NCBI GenBank assembly: GCA_910586205.1
Contig: CAJUGD010000039.1
Coordinates: forward strand, 1-33,931
From: an uncultured Lachnospiraceae bacterium
GTDB taxonomy: Bacteria > Bacillota > Clostridia > Lachnospirales > Lachnospiraceae
Length of the DNA: 33,931 bases
Reading direction: 5' to 3'
Shown here: in pieces, positions 1 through 6,974 of the stretch
How positions within the stretch are numbered: position 1 is the first letter of the stretch
Layout of the letters: each line of letters starts with the position of its first letter
Program-made: the position numbers and the translations under genes
Notes under the pieces: generated by a model
Told to the model about the DNA's origin: nothing
Databases searched by the model: none
The model's input: the letters and a program-made list of their open reading frames with translations, nothing else

Positions 1-33
1 ACAGGCTTTATGGGGCCTGCGGCGATTTTTTCT

Positions 34-225
34 TTATTCAAGTGTTGAACTCCCGATTTTTGAAAGGCTCCCGATTCCGCCGAAATGATCATAGACATAG
101 TTCTTTACCTTTCTATAATCCACTGCAATCTCCTGCAGCTTCTCCATATCTTCTTTGGAAACCGGCTCTTTATTAAATTGGCGAACCGTTTTGCATATCT
201 TATCAGACGGCATCTTCTCTCTCAT
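34..225 (-). pseudogene. Truncated inverted copy of the TnpB-like gene's 5' end (63 aa)
   Basis: This reading frame repeats residues 1-57 of the TnpB/TldR-like protein at 454-1779 without a single change, then runs into six unrelated residues (GSSTLE) and stops. Identity ends at base 55, exactly where the inverted repeat ends, so the fragment is a by-product of that duplication. It lacks the central region, the RuvC fold and the zinc ribbon, so it cannot be a working RNA-guided protein. It could still be expressed as a short peptide, because the arm carries the same leader and palindrome as the full gene. Zero divergence means the duplication is recent or kept identical by gene conversion or inversion. 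Confidence 0.8.
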
Positions 226-278
226 TTTGCTGTATTATCAAGCTTTTCTTTATTTCCAAAATGTGTACATTTTGGTAC
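55..278. repeat. Left arm of a 224-bp perfect inverted repeat
   Basis: Bases 55-278 are the exact reverse complement of 401-624 (paired positions sum to 679). A single mismatch at 279/400 is followed by four more matching pairs to 283/396. The arm holds 57 codons of the TnpB-like gene plus its leader and a 20-bp palindrome. Outside base 55 the sequences diverge completely. Confidence 0.95.
256..275. promoter_or_regulatory. 20-bp operator-like palindrome, left copy
   Basis: Two perfect 9-bp half-sites (CCAAAATGT and ACATTTTGG) are separated by a 2-bp centre (GT). It sits in the leader of the truncated copy, at the same distance from its start codon as the right copy. The form suits a dimeric DNA-binding protein. 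The binding protein is not identifiable from the window. Confidence 0.45.
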
Positions 279-400
279 GGATTTTTTTGATTCAAATTTA
301 GTCTAAATCAGCTATATCTTAATATATTATCGTCAAAAAATCAATAATCTTAATTACTTTTTCTATGGATATTTACCCAACAACTTCCAATGTGCAATCT
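279..400. other. AT-rich spacer between the inverted repeat arms, possibly invertible
   Basis: This 122-bp segment is very AT-rich and codes for nothing convincing. It contains several -10-like hexamers on both strands (for example TATATT at 323-328) and a TTGACG on the minus strand near 330, but no clean -35/-10 pair at standard spacing. Because the flanking arms are identical, recombination between them would flip just this segment and so could redirect any promoter it holds toward either arm. No recombinase gene is nearby; RecA-dependent exchange would be enough for arms of this length. Confidence 0.4.
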
Positions 401-403
401 GTA

Positions 404-423
404 CCAAAATGTACACATTTTGG
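404..423. promoter_or_regulatory. 20-bp operator-like palindrome upstream of the TnpB-like gene
   Basis: Half-sites CCAAAATGT and ACATTTTGG flank a 2-bp centre (AC). It ends 30 bp before the start codon at 454 and overlaps the -35-like TTGGAA proposed at 420-425. A protein bound here would block that promoter, so repression is the simplest reading. The regulator is unknown. Confidence 0.5.
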
Positions 424-447
424 AAATAAAGAAAAGCTTGATAATAC
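420..447 (+). promoter_or_regulatory. Weak candidate promoter giving a near-leaderless transcript
   Basis: TTGGAA (420-425) and TAATAC (442-447) are 16 bp apart, and transcription would begin at about the ATG at 454. This fits the absence of a Shine-Dalgarno sequence before that ATG. Both hexamers are imperfect, and the true promoter may lie in the spacer instead. Confidence 0.3.
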
Positions 448-453
448 AGCAAA

Positions 454-1779
454 ATGAGAGAGAAGATGCCGTCTGATAAGATATGCAAAACGGTTCGCCA
501 ATTTAATAAAGAGCCGGTTTCCAAAGAAGATATGGAGAAGCTGCAGGAGATTGCAGTGGATTATAGAAAGGTAAAGAACTATGTCTATGATCATTTCGGC
601 GGAATCGGGAGCCTTTCAAAAATCTATCCGGGCTACACAGTCCAGAATGAGATGACAGCTGCAAATCTGAGAAAGGCATTAGGACTTCCCAGTGTTTATT
701 TTTACCTGGCTGTTTTTGATGCCTTAGCCGATATTAAGAGCCAGTGGATTCGGACAAAAGCAAAGGTATTACAGCTCATAGGGGAAAATCAAAATCTGAC
801 GCCAGAGGAAAAACACTATCTCCGTTTCGTGCTAAAGGTCAACAATGCATTTACTGCAATATTGAATCAGGAGGCTATGAAGCTGCCGCAGGATATTCGC
901 AGAAAATATGAGGAAGTGTCAGCAGGCGTTTCCGTAGAACATCTGCACCGCTATCTGTGCCGGCAAGTGAGAAAGTATCACGTAAAACAGCACACAGACA
1001 TGGCAGCAGGCTTTTCCCTTACAGAGCGGGCATATCGATACAATGATCATGGCATTTATATTTCCACAAAACAAAATCGAAAGCGTATTTTTGTTCCGTT
1101 GACAGATAATAACCAATATAAAAGCCAGATATATTTGAAATTGTATCCAGATAAAGCCAGTATTGAGATTATGGTACCGGTTTACAGAGCCATCCGTTCC
1201 TATGAAGAATATACCAATGAAATAGGCATTTCCATGGGTATGTTTACCATGGCTACCGTCAGCAGCGGCAACTGCTACGGAGAAGGATTTGGAGATTATC
1301 AGGCTAAGTATGGAGAATGGATCCGAAGCCAGACTGCCAGTTACAACAGCAATCGGGAAGCAAATCCAGGAAGAAAGAAATACAGCGCAAAGAAGAAACG
1401 GATGGAAGAACAGCTTCACGCCTATATTAATCAGGAATTGAATCGGCTTCTTAAGTGTGAAAAGCCAAAGACCATCTATATGATAAAGCTGCCAAAGCCT
1501 CAAAAGGGCGGTAAAAGCCACAAGATCAACAATCAGATTGCCATGTGGCAGCGGGGATATATTCGCAGCCGACTGATTCAGAAATGTAAAGAGCAGTCCA
1601 TAGAGCTTGTTGAGGTTTTGGGAAAAGACATCAGCAGAGAGTGCAGCCAATGCGGGAAAATGGGGAGCCAAAAGGACGGCCTTTTTGTTTGCGGGGACTG
1701 CGGTTATCAGGCAGACAAAAAGCTGAATGCTGCTAAGAATGCGCTGAAGCGGGGAATAGAAGGGAAAATAATCCGCTGA
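454..1779 (+). CDS. Nuclease-dead TnpB-family protein (TldR-like RNA-guided regulator)
   Basis: The 441-residue protein has the TnpB layout: an N-terminal region rich in basic and aromatic residues (1-250), a RuvC-like region from about 255, and a C-terminal zinc ribbon with Cys397, Cys400, Cys413 and Cys416, followed by the conserved LNAAKNAL stretch. Aligned by eye with active TnpB, the three catalytic acids are lost: the Asp of GIDxG is Ser260 (GISMG), the Glu of the VEDL strand is Ile344 (IYMIKL), and the final Asp before xNAA is Lys423 (DKKLNAA). The frame is intact, so the fold is kept while cleavage should be lost. In established knowledge this pattern defines TldRs, which bind DNA with a guide RNA and repress transcription. 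No TnpA transposase or serine recombinase gene adjoins it. The start at 454 lacks a clear ribosome site; Met5 (466) is an alternative. The alignment is manual, so a structural check of the three positions matters. Confidence 0.85.
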   Translation: MREKMPSDKICKTVRQFNKEPVSKEDMEKLQEIAVDYRKVKNYVYDHFGGIGSLSKIYPGYTVQNEMTAANLRKALGLPSVYFYLAVFDALADIKSQWIRTKAKVLQLIGENQNLTPEEKHYLRFVLKVNNAFTAILNQEAMKLPQDIRRKYEEVSAGVSVEHLHRYLCRQVRKYHVKQHTDMAAGFSLTERAYRYNDHGIYISTKQNRKRIFVPLTDNNQYKSQIYLKLYPDKASIEIMVPVYRAIRSYEEYTNEIGISMGMFTMATVSSGNCYGEGFGDYQAKYGEWIRSQTASYNSNREANPGRKKYSAKKKRMEEQLHAYINQELNRLLKCEKPKTIYMIKLPKPQKGGKSHKINNQIAMWQRGYIRSRLIQKCKEQSIELVEVLGKDISRECSQCGKMGSQKDGLFVCGDCGYQADKKLNAAKNALKRGIEGKIIR

Positions 1780-1789
1780 AAAGATCATA

Positions 1790-2031
1790 AGAACAACTGT
1801 GTGGATAAATTCTGGCATCAGGCCGGAATTTTACCGTAAGGATCAGACAGAAGGTTCATGATATAAAAAGAAGACGGCATTAGAAGGCAGGGAAAGCCTG
1901 CGTATTGGGTATGCCAAGACCTTGTGAACACGGAAATTCCAGAAGGAACCATGATGTAGCAGGGAGCGAAGTGGGACATCCCACATCATCCGAAAGGATG
2001 ACCAATATGCCTTATTTTCTATTTGTGATGG
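1790..2031 (+). ncRNA. Candidate guide RNA (omega-RNA-like) of the TnpB-like protein
   Basis: No gene lies between 1780 and 2163, yet the first 230 bases are packed with stems: AATTCTGGC/GCCGGAATT (1808-1816/1822-1830, one wobble pair), GCAGG/CCTGC (1887-1891/1897-1901), GTGGG/CCCAC (1971-1975/1980-1984) and TCATCC/GGATGA with a GAAA tetraloop (1986-1991/1996-2001). The next ten bases, CCAATATGCC (2002-2011), can pair back to ATTGG (1904-1908) and GGCAT (1876-1880), closing the structure. TnpB-family guide RNAs are encoded just 3' of the protein gene, with the scaffold first and the guide last. By that logic the scaffold ends near 2011 and the guide begins near 2012. The 5' end, exact boundary and guide length are inferred. 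No convincing target was found in the window. Confidence 0.6.
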
Positions 2032-2106
2032 GAAGAAACAGAACAAGAGGCATGTTTCGTTTCAGGAGAAATGCAGGGCAGATATTGATAATATAAATGT
2101 GATTTT

Positions 2107-2135
2107 GCAGCGGTTCGGTTTGCCTGAATCGCTGC
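2107..2135 (+). promoter_or_regulatory. Stem-loop immediately before the first glycan gene
   Basis: GCAGCGGTTC (2107-2116) pairs with GAATCGCTGC (2126-2135) through one G-T wobble, leaving a 9-base loop. It ends 28 bp before the ATG at 2164. No T-run follows, so it is not a standard terminator. It could mark the 3' end of the upstream RNA, protect the mRNA 5' end, or bind a regulator. Bases 2032-2106 show no other clear feature. Confidence 0.4.
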
Positions 2136-2163
2136 ATGATTGATAAAAAAGGAATGGAAAACC

Positions 2164-4716
2164 ATGAGAAAGACCCACAAAAAGCAGGCACAAGATTTTA
2201 TCAGGCTGTTGGAACAGGCGCATTTGGAAATAAAAAGATTTATGGAAAAACAGCAGAATGCTGTAGCTATGGATTTGTTAGGGCAGTGTCAGGAGGGAGC
2301 TATTGGGCTGGGGAATCTGATTGAAAAAGAAGAAGGAGAAGATTTTCCTACGATTTCCCTTTTGCAGTCCTACTGTGAACAGACTTTCCATATTTATGAA
2401 GAACTATCCCGGGATAATCAGGCCGTAAATCCAGATAAAGCCTATAAAAGTCTGAAAAAGTCCCTGATCCAGATCGAAAATAGTGTAAAAAATGATATTA
2501 AGGTGCGCCTGGAAGTGGTTTTTATGCCATACAAGGCTTCTATGTGGGACAGCATGGAAAGTGTGTGGAGCGCCGCATTTAAGGACCCGGACTGTGATGT
2601 GTATGTTGTTCCTATTCCCTATTATGAGAGAAGCGCAGACGGAACCTTTGGGGAGCCCTGCTACGAAGGAAATGCCATGCCGGATTATGTGCCGGTAACT
2701 TCTTATAACACCTATCATCTTCAGGACAGAATGCCGGATGTGATTTATATTCACAACCCGTATGACCAGGGAAACTATGTCACAAGCGTTGCCCCCCGGT
2801 TTTATTCTTGCGAGCTGAAAAAATATACGAATTGTTTAGTTTATATACCCTATTACGCTACGGCAGGAGGAATGAGTGAGGGTCAGGCTTTATGCCCGGC
2901 TTATTTTCATGTGGATTATATTGTGGTCCAGTCTAAAAAATTTATCAAATTCTTTGATCCGGTGATTCCGGAACAAAAGTTTCTCCCGTTTGGATCGCCT
3001 AAATTTGACAGAGTGATTCAGATGTGCAGCAATCCGCCCCAGCCGCCGGAAGAATGGAAGGAAAAATTAAAAGGCCGGAAGGTTTATTTTTATAATACAA
3101 GCATAAATGGCATGTTGGAGGATACAGAAAGGTTCTTAAAAAAGATGGAATATGTATTCCGGTGCTTTGAGGGGAGGGAAGATGCCTGCCTGCTTTGGCG
3201 TCCCCATCCTCTTTTGGAATCCACATTTGACTCTATGAGAAAAGACTATAAGGCGTGGTATATGGAACTCAAAGAGAGGTTTATAGAAGAAAACAACGGG
3301 ATCTATGACAATACCCCGGATATCACCAGTACCATTGCTTTGTCAGACGTATACATAGGAGACGCAGGGACAAGCGTTACCTCTCTTTTTGGAATCGTGG
3401 GAAAGCCGCTTTTTATTTTTAATAATCATATTAATACCCTTCCGGATTCTGATGACTGGCGCGGTGAAAAGATACATCCTGTTTTGGATATATGGGGGAA
3501 TGATCAGTATTACGTTACAAGAAATAATCAGCTTTGGTATTCTGAAAAAAATGATCTCCATTATAAATTTCATATGGATTTAGGAACCGGATATTCGGGA
3601 GGCGGGTATTATATAAAAGCTTTGGCGATAAAGGGCAAAATCTATGTCATACCAGGCAATGCTCAGAATCTTTTGATCATTAAAAACAAAAAGATCAGGA
3701 AGATTGAGTTTAAAACACAGATTTCACGTCCCGGGGCGTTCTGCAGCTATTGGTACAATGAAAAATACATATTTTTATTTCCTAATCAGTATCCGCTGCT
3801 TCTTCGATTTAATATTGAGACAGAGGAGCTTCAGGGCATCGAAGGGATACGGCAGTTTAACGTGAGGAACGTGTCAGGAGAATGGCGTATCGGCGGTATT
3901 GGCATATACGGAAATGAATTGGTTTTCGCTTCTCCTGTGGATCACGAGTTTATCTTTGTGGATATGGATACCTTAAAGGCAAGAGGGATGTGCAGCCATT
4001 CTGAATGCAATATGGGGACACAAAGCATTGTAACTGACGGGGAGGAGCTGTGGCTATTGCCAATGAATGGAATGACCATCATTTGCTGGAATCCCAGGAC
4101 AGGCTATGTGCGGGAATATAATGACATTCCCCAAGATTTCCGGTGTATTAAATGGCCGGATGGCCGGGAATGTGAGGAAAGGCCGTATAGAAACATTGTA
4201 TTTTCAAGGGCAGGAGACAGAGAAAAGATCGTTATATCTCCATATTGGGGCAATATGTATTTAACTCTTGACAGAGAGACAGGAAAAATGGAAAGGTGGG
4301 AACCGCCGATTCCATTTGCGAACCGGGGCAAGAACGGGTATTTTGCCGCGGAAGGAATGGGAGGATTCTATATCACATATCCGCGGCAGGGAAAAGCGGT
4401 TCAGAGGATCTGGTATGCGCCGGAAAGAAAGTTCTATGATGTGGATATTAATACAAATGAATATAAAGAGGTAGAAATAGAGCTTGATTATGAAGAAATA
4501 AAAGAGAAGGAACCTGGCTTTATGGAAGAATCCCAGTGGCTCCAATATTGCTTAAATGAAAATGCATTTAATTCTTTAAAGGACATGCTGGACGGAAATC
4601 TGACTGGGAATCCTTTTGATAAGGACAGGCAGATCAAGGCTTTTTCTAAGATCAATGCAGCTACAGACGGAAATTGCGGGGAAAGAATACATTGGTTTAT
4701 TAAGGGAAAGGCATGA
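2164..4716 (+). CDS. CDP-glycerol glycerophosphotransferase-like enzyme with C-terminal propeller-like domain
   Basis: The protein has 850 residues from the ATG at 2164, which is preceded by AAAGGA at a good distance; a TTG at 2140 would add eight residues but has no ribosome site. Residues about 110-430 resemble the GT-B transferases of the teichoic-acid type (TagB/TagF), with RPHP near 345 and DAGTSVTSLFG near 400 in place of the usual DYSS acceptor-side motif. From about 430 to 760 there are repeated short beta-strand units rich in Gly, Tyr and Trp, suggesting a beta-propeller; the last 90 residues are charged and helical. There is no signal peptide or membrane segment, so it is cytoplasmic or peripheral. 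It opens the gene set that makes a CDP-activated precursor, so it probably transfers a polyol-phosphate-like group to a glycan or glycoprotein. The donor and acceptor are unknown. Confidence 0.65.
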   Translation: MRKTHKKQAQDFIRLLEQAHLEIKRFMEKQQNAVAMDLLGQCQEGAIGLGNLIEKEEGEDFPTISLLQSYCEQTFHIYEELSRDNQAVNPDKAYKSLKKSLIQIENSVKNDIKVRLEVVFMPYKASMWDSMESVWSAAFKDPDCDVYVVPIPYYERSADGTFGEPCYEGNAMPDYVPVTSYNTYHLQDRMPDVIYIHNPYDQGNYVTSVAPRFYSCELKKYTNCLVYIPYYATAGGMSEGQALCPAYFHVDYIVVQSKKFIKFFDPVIPEQKFLPFGSPKFDRVIQMCSNPPQPPEEWKEKLKGRKVYFYNTSINGMLEDTERFLKKMEYVFRCFEGREDACLLWRPHPLLESTFDSMRKDYKAWYMELKERFIEENNGIYDNTPDITSTIALSDVYIGDAGTSVTSLFGIVGKPLFIFNNHINTLPDSDDWRGEKIHPVLDIWGNDQYYVTRNNQLWYSEKNDLHYKFHMDLGTGYSGGGYYIKALAIKGKIYVIPGNAQNLLIIKNKKIRKIEFKTQISRPGAFCSYWYNEKYIFLFPNQYPLLLRFNIETEELQGIEGIRQFNVRNVSGEWRIGGIGIYGNELVFASPVDHEFIFVDMDTLKARGMCSHSECNMGTQSIVTDGEELWLLPMNGMTIICWNPRTGYVREYNDIPQDFRCIKWPDGRECEERPYRNIVFSRAGDREKIVISPYWGNMYLTLDRETGKMERWEPPIPFANRGKNGYFAAEGMGGFYITYPRQGKAVQRIWYAPERKFYDVDINTNEYKEVEIELDYEEIKEKEPGFMEESQWLQYCLNENAFNSLKDMLDGNLTGNPFDKDRQIKAFSKINAATDGNCGERIHWFIKGKA

Positions 4717-4729
4717 ACTTGCCTTTTCC
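4704..4729 (+). other. Stem-loop at the end of the first glycan gene
   Basis: GGGAAAGGCA (4704-4713) can pair with TGCCTTTTCC (4720-4729) with one wobble pair; the TGA stop falls in the loop. No T-run follows, so it is more likely an mRNA-stability or partial attenuation element than a terminator. Confidence 0.3.
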
Positions 4730-4794
4730 ATAAGCAGAAGCGGCAATAGATATATGGTTTGCAAATACAGGGAGAGGAGCAATCAGGAAGTGTT

Positions 4795-6135
4795 ATGATA
4801 AAAGTAATTACATATGGGACATTTGACCTCTTCCATGAAGGTCATTACAGGCTGCTGCAGAGAGCTAAGGCACTGGGGGATTATCTGATTGTAGGGGTGA
4901 CGACAGAAGCTTATGACAAGACAAGAGGGAAGCTGAATGTGGTAGATTCCCTTGTGACCCGAATCGAAAATGTAAAGAAGACGGGATTTGCCGATGAAGT
5001 GATCATAGAAGAAGAACCAGGGCAGAAATTTAATGATATTAAAAAATTTCAGATAGATATCTTTACAGTAGGTTCTGACTGGGTAGGAAGCTTTGACTAT
5101 CTGAAGGATTTTTGTAAAGTCATATATTTGGAACGGACAAAAAATATATCCAGTACTATGCTGCGTGAGAGAAACAGCAGTATTCAGAGAATTGGAATCA
5201 TAGGGACAGGCCGGATTGCAGAACGATTCATTCCAGAGGCAAGGCTGGTCAGCGGAGTCAGCACCCAGGGAGTGTATAATCCTCATACAGAAAGCGCAAA
5301 GAGGTTTGCAGACAAATGGGAGATCAATGCTTATACGGATCCGGAAGAATTTTATAATGCAGTTGATGTGGTGTACGTTGCATCCCCTCATGAGACTCAT
5401 TATGAATATATAAAATCTGCATTGGAGCACGATAAGCATGTGCTGTGTGAAAAGCCAATGGTTTTGAAAAAAGCACAGGCAGAGGAATTGTTTGACTATG
5501 CAAAGGAAAGAAACCGAGTCTTGTTTGAAGGAGTCAAGACAGCCTATTGTCCGGGATTTCATAAGCTTTTGGGAATTGCCAGCAGCGGCATAGTAGGGAA
5601 TATACGCAATGTGGAAGCTTGCTTTACAAAGCTTGAAAATCCAGAGAGCAGAGAACTGACTGACTTAATGTATGGAGGAAGTTTCCTTGAATTGGGAAGC
5701 TATGTGATGCTGCCGATTTTAAAACTTTTCGGACAGGATTTTGAAAAAGTCCGTTTTGACACTATCAAAGGGGAAAACGGTTTGGATATTTTCACAAAAG
5801 CGTCCTTTTGCTTTCCGACGGGAATTGCTACAGCCACCTGCGGTCTTGGTGTAAAGTCGGAAGGGAGACTGTTGATTGCAGGCACAAAAGGATATATTGT
5901 AGCAGAAGCGCCCTGGTGGAAGACTACCTATTTTGAAGTACATTATGAGAATCCAGGAGAAGTTGAGAAATATTCAGAACGGTTTCTGGGAGATGGGCTG
6001 CGGTATGAAATCAGCGATTTTTTGTCCAGAATAACCGGAAACAGCAGCAGTGAATTTAAGCTGACAAGAGGGGAGACAGTGGCACTGGCCAGGATTATGG
6101 AAGTGTTTATGGAGGCAGCGGGGAGAGGGAAATAA
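4795..6135 (+). CDS. Cytidylyltransferase / Gfo-Idh-MocA oxidoreductase fusion
   Basis: The start is set at ATG 4795 (446 aa), where the conserved cytidylyltransferase strand begins; AGGAAG lies just upstream, and a TTG at 4759 is less likely. Residues 1-130 match glycerol-3-phosphate cytidylyltransferase (TagD type), with GTFDLFHEGH (His14 and His17 of the HxGH site) and RTKNISST (from about 114). Residues 133-446 are a Gfo/Idh/MocA oxidoreductase with the Rossmann loop GTGRIA near 137 and the CEKP motif near 219. One polypeptide could therefore reduce or oxidise a sugar-like substrate and activate a polyol phosphate as a CDP derivative. The aldolase, kinase and alcohol dehydrogenase genes follow at once, supporting one pathway. 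The substrate is unknown, and the two halves need not act on the same molecule. Confidence 0.8.
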   Translation: MIKVITYGTFDLFHEGHYRLLQRAKALGDYLIVGVTTEAYDKTRGKLNVVDSLVTRIENVKKTGFADEVIIEEEPGQKFNDIKKFQIDIFTVGSDWVGSFDYLKDFCKVIYLERTKNISSTMLRERNSSIQRIGIIGTGRIAERFIPEARLVSGVSTQGVYNPHTESAKRFADKWEINAYTDPEEFYNAVDVVYVASPHETHYEYIKSALEHDKHVLCEKPMVLKKAQAEELFDYAKERNRVLFEGVKTAYCPGFHKLLGIASSGIVGNIRNVEACFTKLENPESRELTDLMYGGSFLELGSYVMLPILKLFGQDFEKVRFDTIKGENGLDIFTKASFCFPTGIATATCGLGVKSEGRLLIAGTKGYIVAEAPWWKTTYFEVHYENPGEVEKYSERFLGDGLRYEISDFLSRITGNSSSEFKLTRGETVALARIMEVFMEAAGRGK

Positions 6136-6138
6136 AGA

Positions 6139-6972
6139 ATGATGGAACCTTATATCAGTCAAAATTCAAAACAATTTTTTGCATTTAATGTATGGAGTAT
6201 AGAAGCAGCCAAGGCTGTTATGGATGGAGCCGCTCGGATGGAATGTGATGTAATACTGCAAACTTCAATGAAGGCATTTAAGCAGTTGGACAAAGAGGAA
6301 ATTCGTACATTTGTTAACCGCTATATGGAGAGAAAGAAAATACATGCATATCTGCATTTGGATCATTGCAGAGAAGTGGATTTTATCAAAGAAGCTATAA
6401 ATTATGGTTGGGATTCAGTGATGATTGATGCTTCAGACAAAACATTAAATGATAACATTCAGATTACGAATGATATATGCAAGATGGCACATAAACAAAA
6501 AATATTGGTAGAAGCAGAAGTAGGGCGTATACCAGGAAGTGAAGATGGTGTAGGCGGGACGGAAGCAGGAATCGCAAGAATAGAGGATATTAAATGTTTC
6601 GTAAGAAATACCAATGTGGATATTCTTGCTGCAGCAGTTGGCACAGCTCATGGATTTTATAAAGGAATGCCTAGGATTCATTATGATTTAATAGAAAGAA
6701 TATCAAGGATAACAGCAATACCACTGGCAGTGCATGGCGGGTCTGGGCTTACGGAAGAAATGCTGCTGAAGATACTTTCTTACAAAAATGTAAAGAAAAT
6801 TAATGTTTCTACAGAGGTAAAACTGGCATATAGACAGGGAATTGAAGAATGCATTCAGAAAGAATGCACAGATAGGGGAGCTTTTGATCCGTTAGAAGTG
6901 GAGAGGCGCATTCACGATTCAGTGGAATATATGACAGTAAATAAGCTGAAATTATTAAAGAGAGCAGAATAG
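6139..6972 (+). CDS. Class II (zinc) fructose-bisphosphate aldolase-family enzyme
   Basis: The 277-residue protein is about the normal length for KbaY/GatY/Fba-type aldolases. It keeps the likely active site: LHLDHC with Asp75 as acid/base and zinc ligand His76, VEAEVG near 125-129, GTAHG with His171, and VHGGSG with His199. Such enzymes join dihydroxyacetone phosphate to an aldehyde. It starts 3 bp after the fusion gene and ends 2 bp before the kinase, so all three are surely co-transcribed. In a glycan locus it more probably supplies or splits a special ketose phosphate than serves glycolysis. The aldehyde partner cannot be read from sequence. Confidence 0.85.
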   Translation: MMEPYISQNSKQFFAFNVWSIEAAKAVMDGAARMECDVILQTSMKAFKQLDKEEIRTFVNRYMERKKIHAYLHLDHCREVDFIKEAINYGWDSVMIDASDKTLNDNIQITNDICKMAHKQKILVEAEVGRIPGSEDGVGGTEAGIARIEDIKCFVRNTNVDILAAAVGTAHGFYKGMPRIHYDLIERISRITAIPLAVHGGSGLTEEMLLKILSYKNVKKINVSTEVKLAYRQGIEECIQKECTDRGAFDPLEVERRIHDSVEYMTVNKLKLLKRAE

Positions 6973-6974
6973 AT

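Larger units (their letters stand above)
401..624. repeat. Right arm of a 224-bp perfect inverted repeat
   Basis: This is the partner of 55-278. It spans the leader, the palindrome at 404-423 and codons 1-57 of the full-length TnpB-like gene. The repeat ends inside the coding sequence, after the codon for Ile57. Confidence 0.95.

Noticed and set aside
55..624. CRISPR array or tandem repeat array
   Set aside because: The repeat consists of only two inverted arms around one spacer; there are no regularly spaced direct repeats and no cas genes.
454..1779. Active IS605/IS607 transposon carrying TnpB
   Set aside because: There is no TnpA or serine recombinase, no recognisable element ends, and the catalytic residues of the nuclease are gone.
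919..1818. A 299-codon open frame on the minus strand opposite the TnpB-like gene
   Set aside because: It lies fully antisense to a well-supported gene, its product is a hydrophobic composition-biased sequence without any domain, and it has no ribosome site. It is a shadow frame.
1808..1830. The stem-loop after the TnpB-like gene read as a transcription terminator
   Set aside because: Only a four-T run follows, interrupted at once, and more stems continue downstream. It fits better as the first hairpin of a structured RNA.
2136..2324. A 62-codon frame starting with ATG at 2136
   Set aside because: It overlaps the start of the large transferase gene in another frame, has no ribosome site and gives no recognisable protein.
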